64,000 nt of DNA from Candidatus Methylobacter oryzae (GTDB taxonomy: Bacteria; Pseudomonadota; Gammaproteobacteria; Methylococcales; Methylomonadaceae): the NCBI GenBank assembly GCA_945861405.1, contig CAMAUL010000007.1, positions 1 through 64,000 of the forward strand, written 5' to 3'. Under the pieces are notes generated by a model that searched no databases, was not told the DNA's origin, and saw nothing but the letters and a program-made list of their open reading frames with translations. Both the position numbers and the translations under genes were made by a program. Every line of letters starts with the position of its first letter. Positions within the stretch are counted from its first letter, which is position 1. Below, in pieces: positions 44,253 to 52,990 of this stretch.

Positions 44253-45587
44253 CTACCCATTTAAGAGCTGTAATGCGTCAGCAATCGTATCTACCGTATA
44301 AACAACCTCTTCTTCTGTGAGATTGCAGGTGATAAAAAAGCGTAATCTGGAGGCCGATTCAGGTACCGCAGGATAAAGTATGGGATGCACGTTAATTCCA
44401 GCTTCCAATAATTTCTCTCCGAGCCTAAGGCATAGTATTGAATTGCCGAGAATAATAGGGATTACCCCCGTCCCACAAGCAGGTTCCGTATTAAGTCCGC
44501 GCAATTTTGCTCTGTGCAAAAACAATTGAGATCGCGCCCTAAGCCGTTCGGCACGTTCTGGTTCGCGCTTGATAATAACGGCGGCAGCTAAGGCAGCTGC
44601 GGTATTGGCGGGTGAGATGCCGACACTGAACAACACCGCTCCAGGCGCATTGAATTTCAGGTTGTCTATCAAAGCATGTGTGCCGCAAATATAACCGCCG
44701 CAACTTGCGAAAGCTTTGCTCAATGTTCCCATCCAAATATCGACCTCCGACCCATCCACGCCAAAATGATCGTGCGTACCGAAACCGCGAGGACCGATCA
44801 CGCCAGCGGCATGCGCCTCATCGACCATCAATAGACACTTGTGACGATTTTTTATCTCAATACAGCGGGGCAAATCGGCAATATCCCCATCCATGCTGTA
44901 CACGCCTTCGATGATAATAAGGACGCGTTGATGATGGCGACGATTTTCCTTTAGCAAATCATCTAAGGCTTGCCAGTCGTTGTGTGGAAACATCATTCTC
45001 CGTGCGCCGGAAAGTAGGCACCCGGTAACTACACTGTTATGAATCAAGCTATCGTGCAGCAGCAAATCGTTGGGGCCGAACAAGTGACCGATAACCGCTA
45101 CATTGGTCGAGTAACCGCTCACCAAGGCCACTGCACTTTCCGTCCCGTGAATTTCAGCCAGCGCTTTTTCCAATTCCTGATGCAATGAAATTTCCCCGGA
45201 AACAATACGACTGGCCGATACCGAAGTACCGTAACGGTCTATAGCGGCCTTAGCTGCGGCTGATACTTCAGGATGCCCCGATAATCCCAAATAGTTATAG
45301 CCGGAATAATTAATGTAATCTTTGCCACCGATATGAGTATTGTGATCGCTAACCCCCTCATGAACACTAAAATAAGGATTATTCAGCGCTAACGCCCGAA
45401 AAGTTTCTTTATGTTCCATAATCATGCGATGACCTGAAAATTTCTCGAAATTATAAAATTCCTCGGGTATATCATTGCTGTTTTCGCTGTCCTCTCCCCC
45501 CTCGATTTTGTTTGACAACATGCGTCTTAGTAACAAACGCTTTTCTTCCGCCGACATGTCGGCTAATTGGCTGGTTTCTTTTTCCAC
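44253..45587 (-). CDS. Alpha-oxoamine synthase (AONS/serine-palmitoyltransferase family), PLP enzyme
   Basis: 444 residues of fold-type I PLP enzyme. Y-N-Y-L-G-L-S-G-H-P, D-S-L-I-H-N-S, V-D-E-A-H-A-A-G-V-I-G (PLP pyridine-N Asp and His) and T-L-S-K-A-F-A-S-C-G-G (PLP Lys) are all present. These enzymes condense an amino acid with an acyl thioester, losing CO2. The N-terminal 60 residues are extra, charged, and include M-S-A-E-E-K-R-L-L-L-R-R-M-L, reminiscent of PKS/NRPS docking segments. It ends two bases before the PKS gene fragment. It likely releases the PKS chain as a 2-amino-ketone, as in prodiginine, fumonisin or saxitoxin pathways. Amino-acid choice is unknown. Confidence 0.88.
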   Translation of the reverse strand: MEKETSQLADMSAEEKRLLLRRMLSNKIEGGEDSENSNDIPEEFYNFEKFSGHRMIMEHKETFRALALNNPYFSVHEGVSDHNTHIGGKDYINYSGYNYLGLSGHPEVSAAAKAAIDRYGTSVSASRIVSGEISLHQELEKALAEIHGTESAVALVSGYSTNVAVIGHLFGPNDLLLHDSLIHNSVVTGCLLSGARRMMFPHNDWQALDDLLKENRRHHQRVLIIIEGVYSMDGDIADLPRCIEIKNRHKCLLMVDEAHAAGVIGPRGFGTHDHFGVDGSEVDIWMGTLSKAFASCGGYICGTHALIDNLKFNAPGAVLFSVGISPANTAAALAAAVIIKREPERAERLRARSQLFLHRAKLRGLNTEPACGTGVIPIILGNSILCLRLGEKLLEAGINVHPILYPAVPESASRLRFFITCNLTEEEVVYTVDTIADALQLLNG

Positions 45588-45589
45588 GC

Positions 45590-46558
45590 TTATTTTTCCT
45601 CGTTTGCCAATAATTGGCTTAATAAAATATCCACATCTTCGTCGGGCATGTGATCAACAACTGAAGCCTCATGACTCTGCGCTACCTGCACATTATCAGC
45701 CGCCAATAAAAAGACTTTCCCCGTTAATACGCCACTAAGGTGATTTAAACTTTGTGCACGCATAAGCTCAAGCGTCGACAACCTTACCCCGAAAGCTTGA
45801 TAAATCACTGCCTGTAACTCTGCCGCCATCAGTGAATCCACCCCCATCTGAGTCAAAGATCGTTGCATATCGAGCTTGGCAGCAGGCAAACGCAAGGTTT
45901 TGGCAATTTGTTCGGACAAGGCATTATTCATAGCCGCTTCGCGTTGTTCTTCCGGTAACTGGCTTATTTCCAAGCACACCTCCGTTAGCAGCCTGCCTTG
46001 GCCTTGCTCTGAACGGGCCATTAAGCTTAAGAAGCGAGGCGAGTTCCCGCCCGTAGGTTCAAACTCCTGCCAACGTGACCAGTTATAATCCATTAATCCA
46101 TATTGAGGTATTTTTGCAGGCATCATAAATGCCCAAGCGTTTAAAGCCTGTAGCACAGTTAAAGGATAGATACCCATAAGTTCCAGATGTTTTTTTACTT
46201 CCTCACTGTCAATAGCCATGCCGGTGGCAATTGATCCCCAATTGATACTCTCGCATGGCAGGCCCATCGCTTTGCGCCTCCAAGTAAGCGCATCCAGGAA
46301 AGTATTGGCCGCAACATAATTGGCTTGACGGGCATTGCCGATAAGCGCTGATACTGAAGAAAACAGCATGAAAAAATCTAAAGATTGATTTTGGGTAAAT
46401 AGATGCAAGTTCCAGGCACCTAAGGCTTTAGCTTTCATGACACTGTCCATTCGTTCTGGAGTGAGTTCGGCGATAGGCGCATCGTCCAGTATAGCGGCAG
46501 CATGTAATACACCCTTAAGAGGGGGGAATTCAGCCTTGATGCGCGCAAATAACTGTTC
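45590..46558 (-). CDS. Type I polyketide synthase, C-terminal part (KR end and ACP), out of frame
   Basis: The frame that continues the PKS after the frameshift at about 46559-46563. Reading from 46558 gives E-Q-L-F-A-R-I-K-A-E-F-P-P-L-K-G-V-L-H-A-A-A, the normal middle of a ketoreductase domain. F-S-S-V-S-A-L-I-G (catalytic Ser) and A-N-Y-V-A-A-N-T-F (catalytic Tyr) follow. An ACP with attachment Ser in M-G-V-D-S-L-M-A-A-E-L closes it. An ATG at 46450 lies inside the KR and would not make a folded domain. Removing one A restores one frame through 45590-52079 (about 2,160 residues). Real mutation or assembly error cannot be decided here. Confidence 0.8.
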   Translation of the reverse strand, partial: EQLFARIKAEFPPLKGVLHAAAILDDAPIAELTPERMDSVMKAKALGAWNLHLFTQNQSLDFFMLFSSVSALIGNARQANYVAANTFLDALTWRRKAMGLPCESINWGSIATGMAIDSEEVKKHLELMGIYPLTVLQALNAWAFMMPAKIPQYGLMDYNWSRWQEFEPTGGNSPRFLSLMARSEQGQGRLLTEVCLEISQLPEEQREAAMNNALSEQIAKTLRLPAAKLDMQRSLTQMGVDSLMAAELQAVIYQAFGVRLSTLELMRAQSLNHLSGVLTGKVFLLAADNVQVAQSHEASVVDHMPDEDVDILLSQLLANEEK

Positions 46559-49500
46559 ACTTCAACGCATCGCTCATATCCGCCGCCACCGCCATGACTT
46601 GTATACCGCTATTTTCCAAGTTTTGTACCGCAACTTTGGCAGCTTCATCGGCCGCCCCCCTGCGACCCACCAGGATTAGGTTTTTTGCCCCCTGTTTGCC
46701 CAACCACTGCGCCGCTTCCAATCCAAAACCACCGAAGCCGCCGGTAATTAAATAAGAGGCACCAGCATCGAATAACGTTTTCTTGATCGGTTCGGATAAA
46801 ATACGAATGCCGGTTTTATCGTGCATGGATAAGATAACACTGTCCCTTGCCAATCCAGAGTCATTTTGCTTAGACAAATAAGTCGAACCTTCTTGTGCCG
46901 AGAGTTTATGCACAGGTAGCAGATTTTTTTGTACCGATTCTAAGTGTCGCCCAACATCTTCAAGCAAGGCATTAAATAAATCGGGTACAGTGCAAGCCAA
47001 TTTCAGCGCATTCACGCGGGTGAAAGCGCCATTATCCCTATCTCTTAACACTGGTTCATCGACACCCGTGGTAGTGAGTGCTATTTCGTGAGCATCGGGC
47101 GCAAGTAAGTCATCGACACTAACCCACGAAGGTGTATTAGTGCCATGCAAGCAAACACGGACGGGGGTGATTTCCCCTTCTGCTATTAAAGACTGCACAA
47201 AATCCAAGTTATCCGCATCAACCAGCTGCGCTTCATCAAAAGCGTTCGAAGAATATGATGGATGTTTTGCATCCTTGATATAAATGAGCGGGTAAGCTTG
47301 CAGCCAATGACTAACACAATTGGCGGCTAAAGCGACCACCCCTGCACTGGCATCGATTAAGACAGTTTCCTTGGCTGCAACGCGAGCGACATGCCGCAAA
47401 GCATAGTAAGCTGGAACCAAAGTAGTTGTTAATGCAGCAATTTCTTCATGCGCTAAGTTCTGGAATGGCTTTATGGAGAAAACCCTAAGACTTGAGCAAA
47501 CAAGATGCGAGGCAAGCTTGTCTTTAACGACGATGATGACTTGCTCACCCTTATGCCAATTTGTTACCCCAGCCCCCAAGTCGCAAATAACACCAGTAGC
47601 AAAATAATTAAACTGTTTTTGATCATTATCATCTGCATTAAAAGCTATATCGGTTAAATTAATGCATTTGACTTCGACCACAACCTCATCGTGTCCCGGC
47701 AAGGGTAAGGGCATTGCATAAAAATGCATCAGGTCTTTCGGATTTAAGAAAAAAACATCGACATCTTCGCTGTTAACTACCTGCGACGTTTCAATTGTTG
47801 CCGTTTGAATATCCGGGGTAAGATGCTCCAAACGGTGAACAAAGCGGTTTAGGCCGCGCAACGCAACATCGTCTTCAAGGTCGTCGGCCAACAATTCTTG
47901 CCTTAACAGATCGAGCTGCGCTTCAGTGTGTTCGGTATCCAAATCAACCAAGGTGCAGCGCAACTCCGGATACTCGTTAAAAGCAACCCGAGCAAGCCCG
48001 ACTAATGGCGTTTGCGCCATATTCACCACATCATTCTCATCTATCACTGGCTGAACGCCCTGAGTAACGATATATAATCGGGGTGCGTTCGCATCGAACA
48101 CTTCCCCCAACAATTGTATGACCTCTAAGGCGGTGCCGACTTGGTTAATACCAACGGGATCGTCTTTTTGCTGGCCGGCATTAAGTCCCCACAAATAAAC
48201 GATACCCGTACAGCTTGCCGCTTTGGCTTGTAACAACACATCGCGCAAGTGAGACAACTCATCTTTATTTAATGGCTTTAATTGAGTAGTTTCTTGTAAG
48301 TAAACTTCGTGACTTGGTATTTCAATGACTTGGTTAGCAATATTTGCTTCAAGTTCATGCTTTAAAGATTTGCCGATACCAGTTGCATCGCTAAATAGTA
48401 ACCAGCAACCGGTACGCGCCCCCGTAGGCTGCAAATCCTGCGCTAACCAACGCCAGGCATAAACCCATTGCGCGACTTGTTCTGCCATATTTTCCTTGTT
48501 AGCCGCCAAAGCGCGGCAATGTAAACCCTCAACTTTGAGCAATAGCTCACCTTGGTCGTTGAATAAAATTAAGTCTCCCTCTATCCCTTGCTCATCAACA
48601 GTCGTGAGCTTTCCATGACACCAAAAGGCCGTGCCGGGCGCTTGGTAATACGCAATACGCTCTATGGCAACCGGCATGTAAAACTTATCATCCGCTTCGA
48701 GTGCCGCAATTAAAGATTGGAAACAGCCGTCCAGCAGGCAGGGATGCAATTGATAAGCGGCGGCATCTGTCATTAAATCGGGATGTAACTCAATGCGCGC
48801 CAGTACTTCGCTCTGACAACGCTGTAATTGCCGCATCGCTTGGAAATAATCTCCGTAATGCAAGCCGCGCTCACTTAAGTTGGCGTACAAAGTGGAAATA
48901 TTTATCACTTCCGGGCAATGTGCTTTAAGCTGGTTTAAATCGACTTCGACTGAAACAGGCTCTGTAGCCGTAACAATTCTACCTGATGCATGTAATCGCC
49001 AATTGACGGGGTCGTCATAATCGTGGCTGGAAAAAACATAGTTGCCATTTTTTTCGTCCAGACTGATATGAATGGTCGGTTCGCCGACGCTATTTTCATC
49101 CAACACCAGTGCCTGATGAAATCGCAGTTGTTCGATTACGGCAACGCCGCTTTGGTTTAACTGTCGATGCAAAGCCAACCCCGCTTCCACATAGACAGCG
49201 CCCGGCATTACCACCAAGCCATCGACCCGGTGATCGTCCAGATAAGGCAAGAATTGGCGATTAATGGCGCTTTGCCATGTAGGCCGGGGATCGGGCAAGC
49301 GTCTATCCAATAACGGATGCAGAGGGCTACCGATACGATCTGCCATCGACTTTTCCGACTCGCGCCAATAGGCTTCTCTTTGCCAAGGGTAGTTTGGCAA
49401 CTTCACATAACGGGCGTCATCGGGATAGTAACTCTGCCAGTTGATGTTACAACCTGCCGTGTAAAGTCCTGCCAAGGCTAAATTTAATGTCCGTAATTCC

Positions 49501-52079
49501 GGTTTTTCACGGCGTAACGAGGCAAATGTTTGCGGCTGGATATTTTGTTGCCGACAGCACTCCCTAATGGCTGTTGATAATACAGGGTGAGGCCCTACTT
49601 CCAAAAAAACCCGGTGCCCGTCACGCAACAAACTAGCCATAGCCTTTGCAAAATAAACTGGCTCTCGAATATTGTTGCACCAATACTCCGCATCGTAGCT
49701 AATAACTTCCACCAAATCCCCCGTATAAGTTGAATACAAAGGTATGCTTGGCAAAGAAGGGGTTAATTGCGCTAATGCTTCCCTCAATTCGGGCTTAAGC
49801 GGTTCCATAAAATGACTGTGGTAGGCCACTTCAACTTGCAGGAAACGATTAAATTCACCCAATTCAGTTAGATATGCGGCAATGACCTCTAGGCTATGCG
49901 CATCTCCTGCAAGCGTCACTGACGCATGACTATTGACAGCGGCAATAGAAACCGCACCTTCTGTCAGCTCCAATAGTTCAGCACACTGCTCCTCACTCAA
50001 TCCTACTGCCAGCATTTTGCCGTGCCCGCTAGCTTTTTTCTGAATGCGACTACGATGGTAACTGACTTTAACCGCATCACTCAAACTCAACACGCCCGAA
50101 GCGTAAGCGGCACTCACCTCGCCGACGCTATGCCCCACGATAGCCGCAGGCTCAATGCCAAGTGAGCGCCAAATAGCGGTCAAGCCCACTTGAATCAAGA
50201 AATTAGCCGGCTGAGCAATTTCAGTGTCGCTTATTCTGGAATCTTGCTCATCAGCCAGCATTGCATCCAAAATAGACCAGCCTGCTAAGGAACGAAATAG
50301 AGCGTCACAGCTATCTACCGCTTCTCGATAAACAGGTTCGCTATGATATAGCTCACGCCCCATTGCCCACCATTGTGGACCCATACCCGTGTAAACAAAT
50401 ACCGGCTTTGCCATTGCTTCGCCGGATATTTTAGCAGTAGCTAACCATTCCCCTGCCCCGCTTTCTATAAAGGCTTGTAATTGTTCGCGCAATTCCGTGA
50501 TCGATTCAGCAGCAATCGCCATTCTATGGGAATGGTGGCCTCGGCGACAGGCGGCAGAATAACAAAGATCTTTAAAGTTGGGTTCATTAGCTTTGGTAAA
50601 ACGGTTTAGCCATGCCTTAGCCAACCCCGTCAATGCCTCTTCACTGCGTGCCGATAATGGCAGTAAGTACACCCTGCCATGCTCATTATCGTCGTTTAAG
50701 CAATAAGGTAATGCGGGCGCATTTTCTAAAATGGCATGGGCGTTAGTGCCGCCGTAACCAAAGGAATTGACGCCTGCACAAACACGCACCATATCCGGTG
50801 CTAGCGGTTCAAGTTTGTCCGCCAAACGCAGACCGAGTTGTGCAAAAGGGATATTAGGATTCGGTGTTTTAAGGTTGGCTTGCGGCGTAACCATGCGATG
50901 GGATAAGCAAAGCGCTGTCTTGATCACAGCGGCAACGCCTGCCGCAGCCTCCAGATGGCCGATGCTGGCTTTAACCGAACCTACTATGCACAGCCCATCC
51001 TGTTCTGCCCTTAATCCTATTACCTCCCCTAATGCTTGGGCTTCAAGAGGGTCGCCGACGGGGGTACCAGTACCATGCGCCTCAAAATAGCAAATATCGC
51101 TGGTATCTATCGCGTATTTTTCGCATACATTTTTAATTAATGCAGCTTGCGATTTCGGGTTCGGCACGGTAATACCATTAGTTCTACCGTCTTGATTTGC
51201 ACCTGTACCGCGTACCAAGGCATAAATTGAATCGCCATCGCGCAAAGCCACCGCCAAGGGTTTTAATACCACTACACCGGCACCTTCGCCACGTCCATAA
51301 CCATTAGCATCGGCATCGAAACTCTTACTACGTCCATCAGGGGCAAGAAATCCCCCTTTACACATTGCAATGGGATATTCAGGCCGCATCATAACATTAA
51401 CGCCGCCCACCAATGCCAAGTCGCACTCGCTTCGCCAGATAGACTGACAGGCTAAATGGAAAGCAACCAAGGAAGAAGAACACGCCGTATCAAGACTTAA
51501 GCTAGGGCCTCGTAAATCCAGTGTATAAGAAATTCGATTAGAGAGTATAGTCATAGTCGAGCCGATAGCTGTGTGTATACCTACCAAGTCCCGATTCATC
51601 TTACCCATTTGGGTTAGCATATGGTCTAAGGTGAAGGCACCAATAAACACGCCTGTATTTGATCCTACCAGTGATTCATAAGGAATCCCGGCATCCTCCA
51701 GTGCTTCCCAACTCACCTCAAGTAATAAACGTTGTTGGGGATCCATGCAGTCCGCTTCACGCGGAGTAATACCAAAAAACGAAGCATCGAATTCATTAAC
51801 GGGTTGTTGCAGAAAACCACCCTGTTTGATGTACATTTTGCCTGTTTTATTCGGATCAGAATCATAGAAACGACGTAGATTCCATCGATCAGGCGGGACA
51901 TCCACTATGGCGTCTTCGCCTTTTTTCAATAACTCCCAAAAACTCTCTGGATTATGAGCGCCTCCTGGAAAACGACAGCCGATACCCACTAAAGCAATTG
52001 CATCATTTATTGTTTCACCATTGGTGCTATTGAATTTATTTGCTTTCATAGTTTGCTTTGATAGTAAATTGAAAATCAT
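46557..52079 (-). CDS. Type I polyketide synthase, KS-AT-DH-(ER)-KR, ending at a frameshift
   Basis: 1840 residues. KS: D-T-A-C-S-S-S (Cys), E-A-H-G-T-G-T-P and S-I-G-H-L-E-A-A-A-G. AT: F-V-Y-T-G-M-G-P-Q-W and G-H-S-V-G-E, with V-A-Y-H-S suggesting malonyl choice. DH: Y-L-D-D-H-R-V-D-G-L-V-V-M-P (H-x3-G-x4-P). A long pseudo-KR segment follows, then an enoylreductase-like stretch whose NADPH loop reads I-D-A-S-A-G-V-V-A-L instead of the GGVG type, so reduction may be lost. KR: I-T-G-G-F-G-G-F-G. The frame then stops early at 46557. The start may be 52079 or the inner ATG at 52049. It heads an operon of release enzyme, exporter and phosphopantetheinyl transferase. Confidence 0.9.
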   Translation of the reverse strand: MIFNLLSKQTMKANKFNSTNGETINDAIALVGIGCRFPGGAHNPESFWELLKKGEDAIVDVPPDRWNLRRFYDSDPNKTGKMYIKQGGFLQQPVNEFDASFFGITPREADCMDPQQRLLLEVSWEALEDAGIPYESLVGSNTGVFIGAFTLDHMLTQMGKMNRDLVGIHTAIGSTMTILSNRISYTLDLRGPSLSLDTACSSSLVAFHLACQSIWRSECDLALVGGVNVMMRPEYPIAMCKGGFLAPDGRSKSFDADANGYGRGEGAGVVVLKPLAVALRDGDSIYALVRGTGANQDGRTNGITVPNPKSQAALIKNVCEKYAIDTSDICYFEAHGTGTPVGDPLEAQALGEVIGLRAEQDGLCIVGSVKASIGHLEAAAGVAAVIKTALCLSHRMVTPQANLKTPNPNIPFAQLGLRLADKLEPLAPDMVRVCAGVNSFGYGGTNAHAILENAPALPYCLNDDNEHGRVYLLPLSARSEEALTGLAKAWLNRFTKANEPNFKDLCYSAACRRGHHSHRMAIAAESITELREQLQAFIESGAGEWLATAKISGEAMAKPVFVYTGMGPQWWAMGRELYHSEPVYREAVDSCDALFRSLAGWSILDAMLADEQDSRISDTEIAQPANFLIQVGLTAIWRSLGIEPAAIVGHSVGEVSAAYASGVLSLSDAVKVSYHRSRIQKKASGHGKMLAVGLSEEQCAELLELTEGAVSIAAVNSHASVTLAGDAHSLEVIAAYLTELGEFNRFLQVEVAYHSHFMEPLKPELREALAQLTPSLPSIPLYSTYTGDLVEVISYDAEYWCNNIREPVYFAKAMASLLRDGHRVFLEVGPHPVLSTAIRECCRQQNIQPQTFASLRREKPELRTLNLALAGLYTAGCNINWQSYYPDDARYVKLPNYPWQREAYWRESEKSMADRIGSPLHPLLDRRLPDPRPTWQSAINRQFLPYLDDHRVDGLVVMPGAVYVEAGLALHRQLNQSGVAVIEQLRFHQALVLDENSVGEPTIHISLDEKNGNYVFSSHDYDDPVNWRLHASGRIVTATEPVSVEVDLNQLKAHCPEVINISTLYANLSERGLHYGDYFQAMRQLQRCQSEVLARIELHPDLMTDAAAYQLHPCLLDGCFQSLIAALEADDKFYMPVAIERIAYYQAPGTAFWCHGKLTTVDEQGIEGDLILFNDQGELLLKVEGLHCRALAANKENMAEQVAQWVYAWRWLAQDLQPTGARTGCWLLFSDATGIGKSLKHELEANIANQVIEIPSHEVYLQETTQLKPLNKDELSHLRDVLLQAKAASCTGIVYLWGLNAGQQKDDPVGINQVGTALEVIQLLGEVFDANAPRLYIVTQGVQPVIDENDVVNMAQTPLVGLARVAFNEYPELRCTLVDLDTEHTEAQLDLLRQELLADDLEDDVALRGLNRFVHRLEHLTPDIQTATIETSQVVNSEDVDVFFLNPKDLMHFYAMPLPLPGHDEVVVEVKCINLTDIAFNADDNDQKQFNYFATGVICDLGAGVTNWHKGEQVIIVVKDKLASHLVCSSLRVFSIKPFQNLAHEEIAALTTTLVPAYYALRHVARVAAKETVLIDASAGVVALAANCVSHWLQAYPLIYIKDAKHPSYSSNAFDEAQLVDADNLDFVQSLIAEGEITPVRVCLHGTNTPSWVSVDDLLAPDAHEIALTTTGVDEPVLRDRDNGAFTRVNALKLACTVPDLFNALLEDVGRHLESVQKNLLPVHKLSAQEGSTYLSKQNDSGLARDSVILSMHDKTGIRILSEPIKKTLFDAGASYLITGGFGGFGLEAAQWLGKQGAKNLILVGRRGAADEAAKVAVQNLENSGIQVMAVAADMSDALK

Positions 52080-52203
52080 TAAAAATAAAATATTAGTATT
52101 TTGGGTGTAGATAGTTTTTAAAACTTAGCAATAAATCTTAAACATCATGCAATTTTAAGGTGCTATAGAATTGTTATTTACACCGCAAACAACGACACAA
52201 CAA

Positions 52204-52221
52204 AAGTCTCAACTGAGACTT
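52204..52221. promoter_or_regulatory. Operator-like dyad upstream of the PKS operon
   Basis: Perfect 8-base arms aagtctca / tgagactt with a two-base centre lie 125 bases upstream of the first PKS start codon. This size is typical of dimeric repressor or activator sites. No regulator gene is in the window and no promoter hexamers were assigned. Confidence 0.4.
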
Positions 52222-52439
52222 ACCTCAGCTGCGAGTGCCACAAAAGGTGAAATCCGTAAGATAATTTGCTACAACTGCGTTTATTATGGCTAAAACGTTG
52301 TTACCAGAAATAACGACAACATCAAGACTATTTTGTTCATTTTGTTTGATGCCAATCAAGAACAATTCGGCATAATTAACCAGTTAATGGGCTGAGTGGC
52401 ATTATGACTCTAAAAGTCGCCAAGGTATATAAGTCAAAG

Positions 52440-52474
52440 CTGAAATTTCTATAAGCATATACTGAAATTTCTAT
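52440..52474. repeat. Tandem direct repeats ctgaaatttctat
   Basis: Two exact 13-base copies start 22 bases apart (52440 and 52462), each followed by a gcatata segment, giving a near 22-base tandem unit. Purpose unknown; a binding site array for a regulator is possible. Confidence 0.5.
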
Positions 52475-52713
52475 GCATATAGGCTTACAAACATAATATC
52501 GAACGCCAGATGTATAGAGTATAGGGTAAGAAATCGGGAAGGGTTTACACCTTAGGCACATTGATTGCCAATCGATTTTCAGGACATACTTCCAGAAAAA
52601 TTGCAGGTCATTCCGGTCAATCTTAACGATGCTCCATGAATGGGAATCAACCAATTTCACCGGGCTTTAGCGTGTAAAACAAACGGTCTATCCTGGTTTT
52701 TTGGCTACGGCTG

Positions 52714-52797
52714 GTCATGTGGCAGCCCGGCGAGGAAGGCGGCGCATTAACAGGCACTCCCGACGACCCGCGATTTAAATACATCAAATACGATTAG
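52714..52797 (+). pseudogene. C-terminal fragment of a pterin-4a-carbinolamine dehydratase gene
   Basis: Twenty-six codons and a stop that repeat the end of the gene at 38593: M-W-Q-P-G-x-E-G-G-A-L-T-G-T-P-D-D-P-R-F and then K-Y-I-K-Y-D. The copies differ at about ten positions, nearly all synonymous, with two amino-acid changes (Lys to Glu, Leu to Ile). No upstream part of the domain, including the catalytic HHP block, is present. It is therefore the remnant of a second, once functional copy. Confidence 0.8.
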
Positions 52798-52990
52798 ATC
52801 GATGGCAAGTATTTTGTCCACGAAAATCACAAAAAACAATATCTAAAATTAGCTACAGCAGCATGTACATCATAAAAACCGGGATTGAAAATCGGCGAAA
52901 GTCGGAAAAAATATCTCGTCAACATACCGGACTTTAGCCTTTTAGCTCCCTTATATTTTTGTGATTTTCGTGCCTTTCGTGGACAGAACC

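Larger units (their letters stand above)
52080..52990. other. 911-base non-coding region upstream of the PKS operon
   Basis: AT-rich space holding the PKS operon promoter (not resolved), a dyad at 52204-52221, tandem direct repeats near 52440-52474 and a pterin-dehydratase fragment at 52717. A 94-codon open frame on the - strand (52376-52660) has no recognisable family and no ribosome-binding site. Confidence 0.6.

Noticed and set aside
46557-46563. Programmed ribosomal frameshifting as an explanation for the split PKS
   Set aside because: There is no slippery heptamer such as A-AAA-AAG at the junction and no clear downstream pseudoknot; a single-base indel explains it more simply.
52376-52660. 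A 94-codon - strand open frame in the PKS upstream region with a transposase-like feel (D-L-Q-F-F-W-K-Y-V)
   Set aside because: No family could be named, no ribosome-binding site precedes it, and it crosses the direct-repeat array; left as non-coding.
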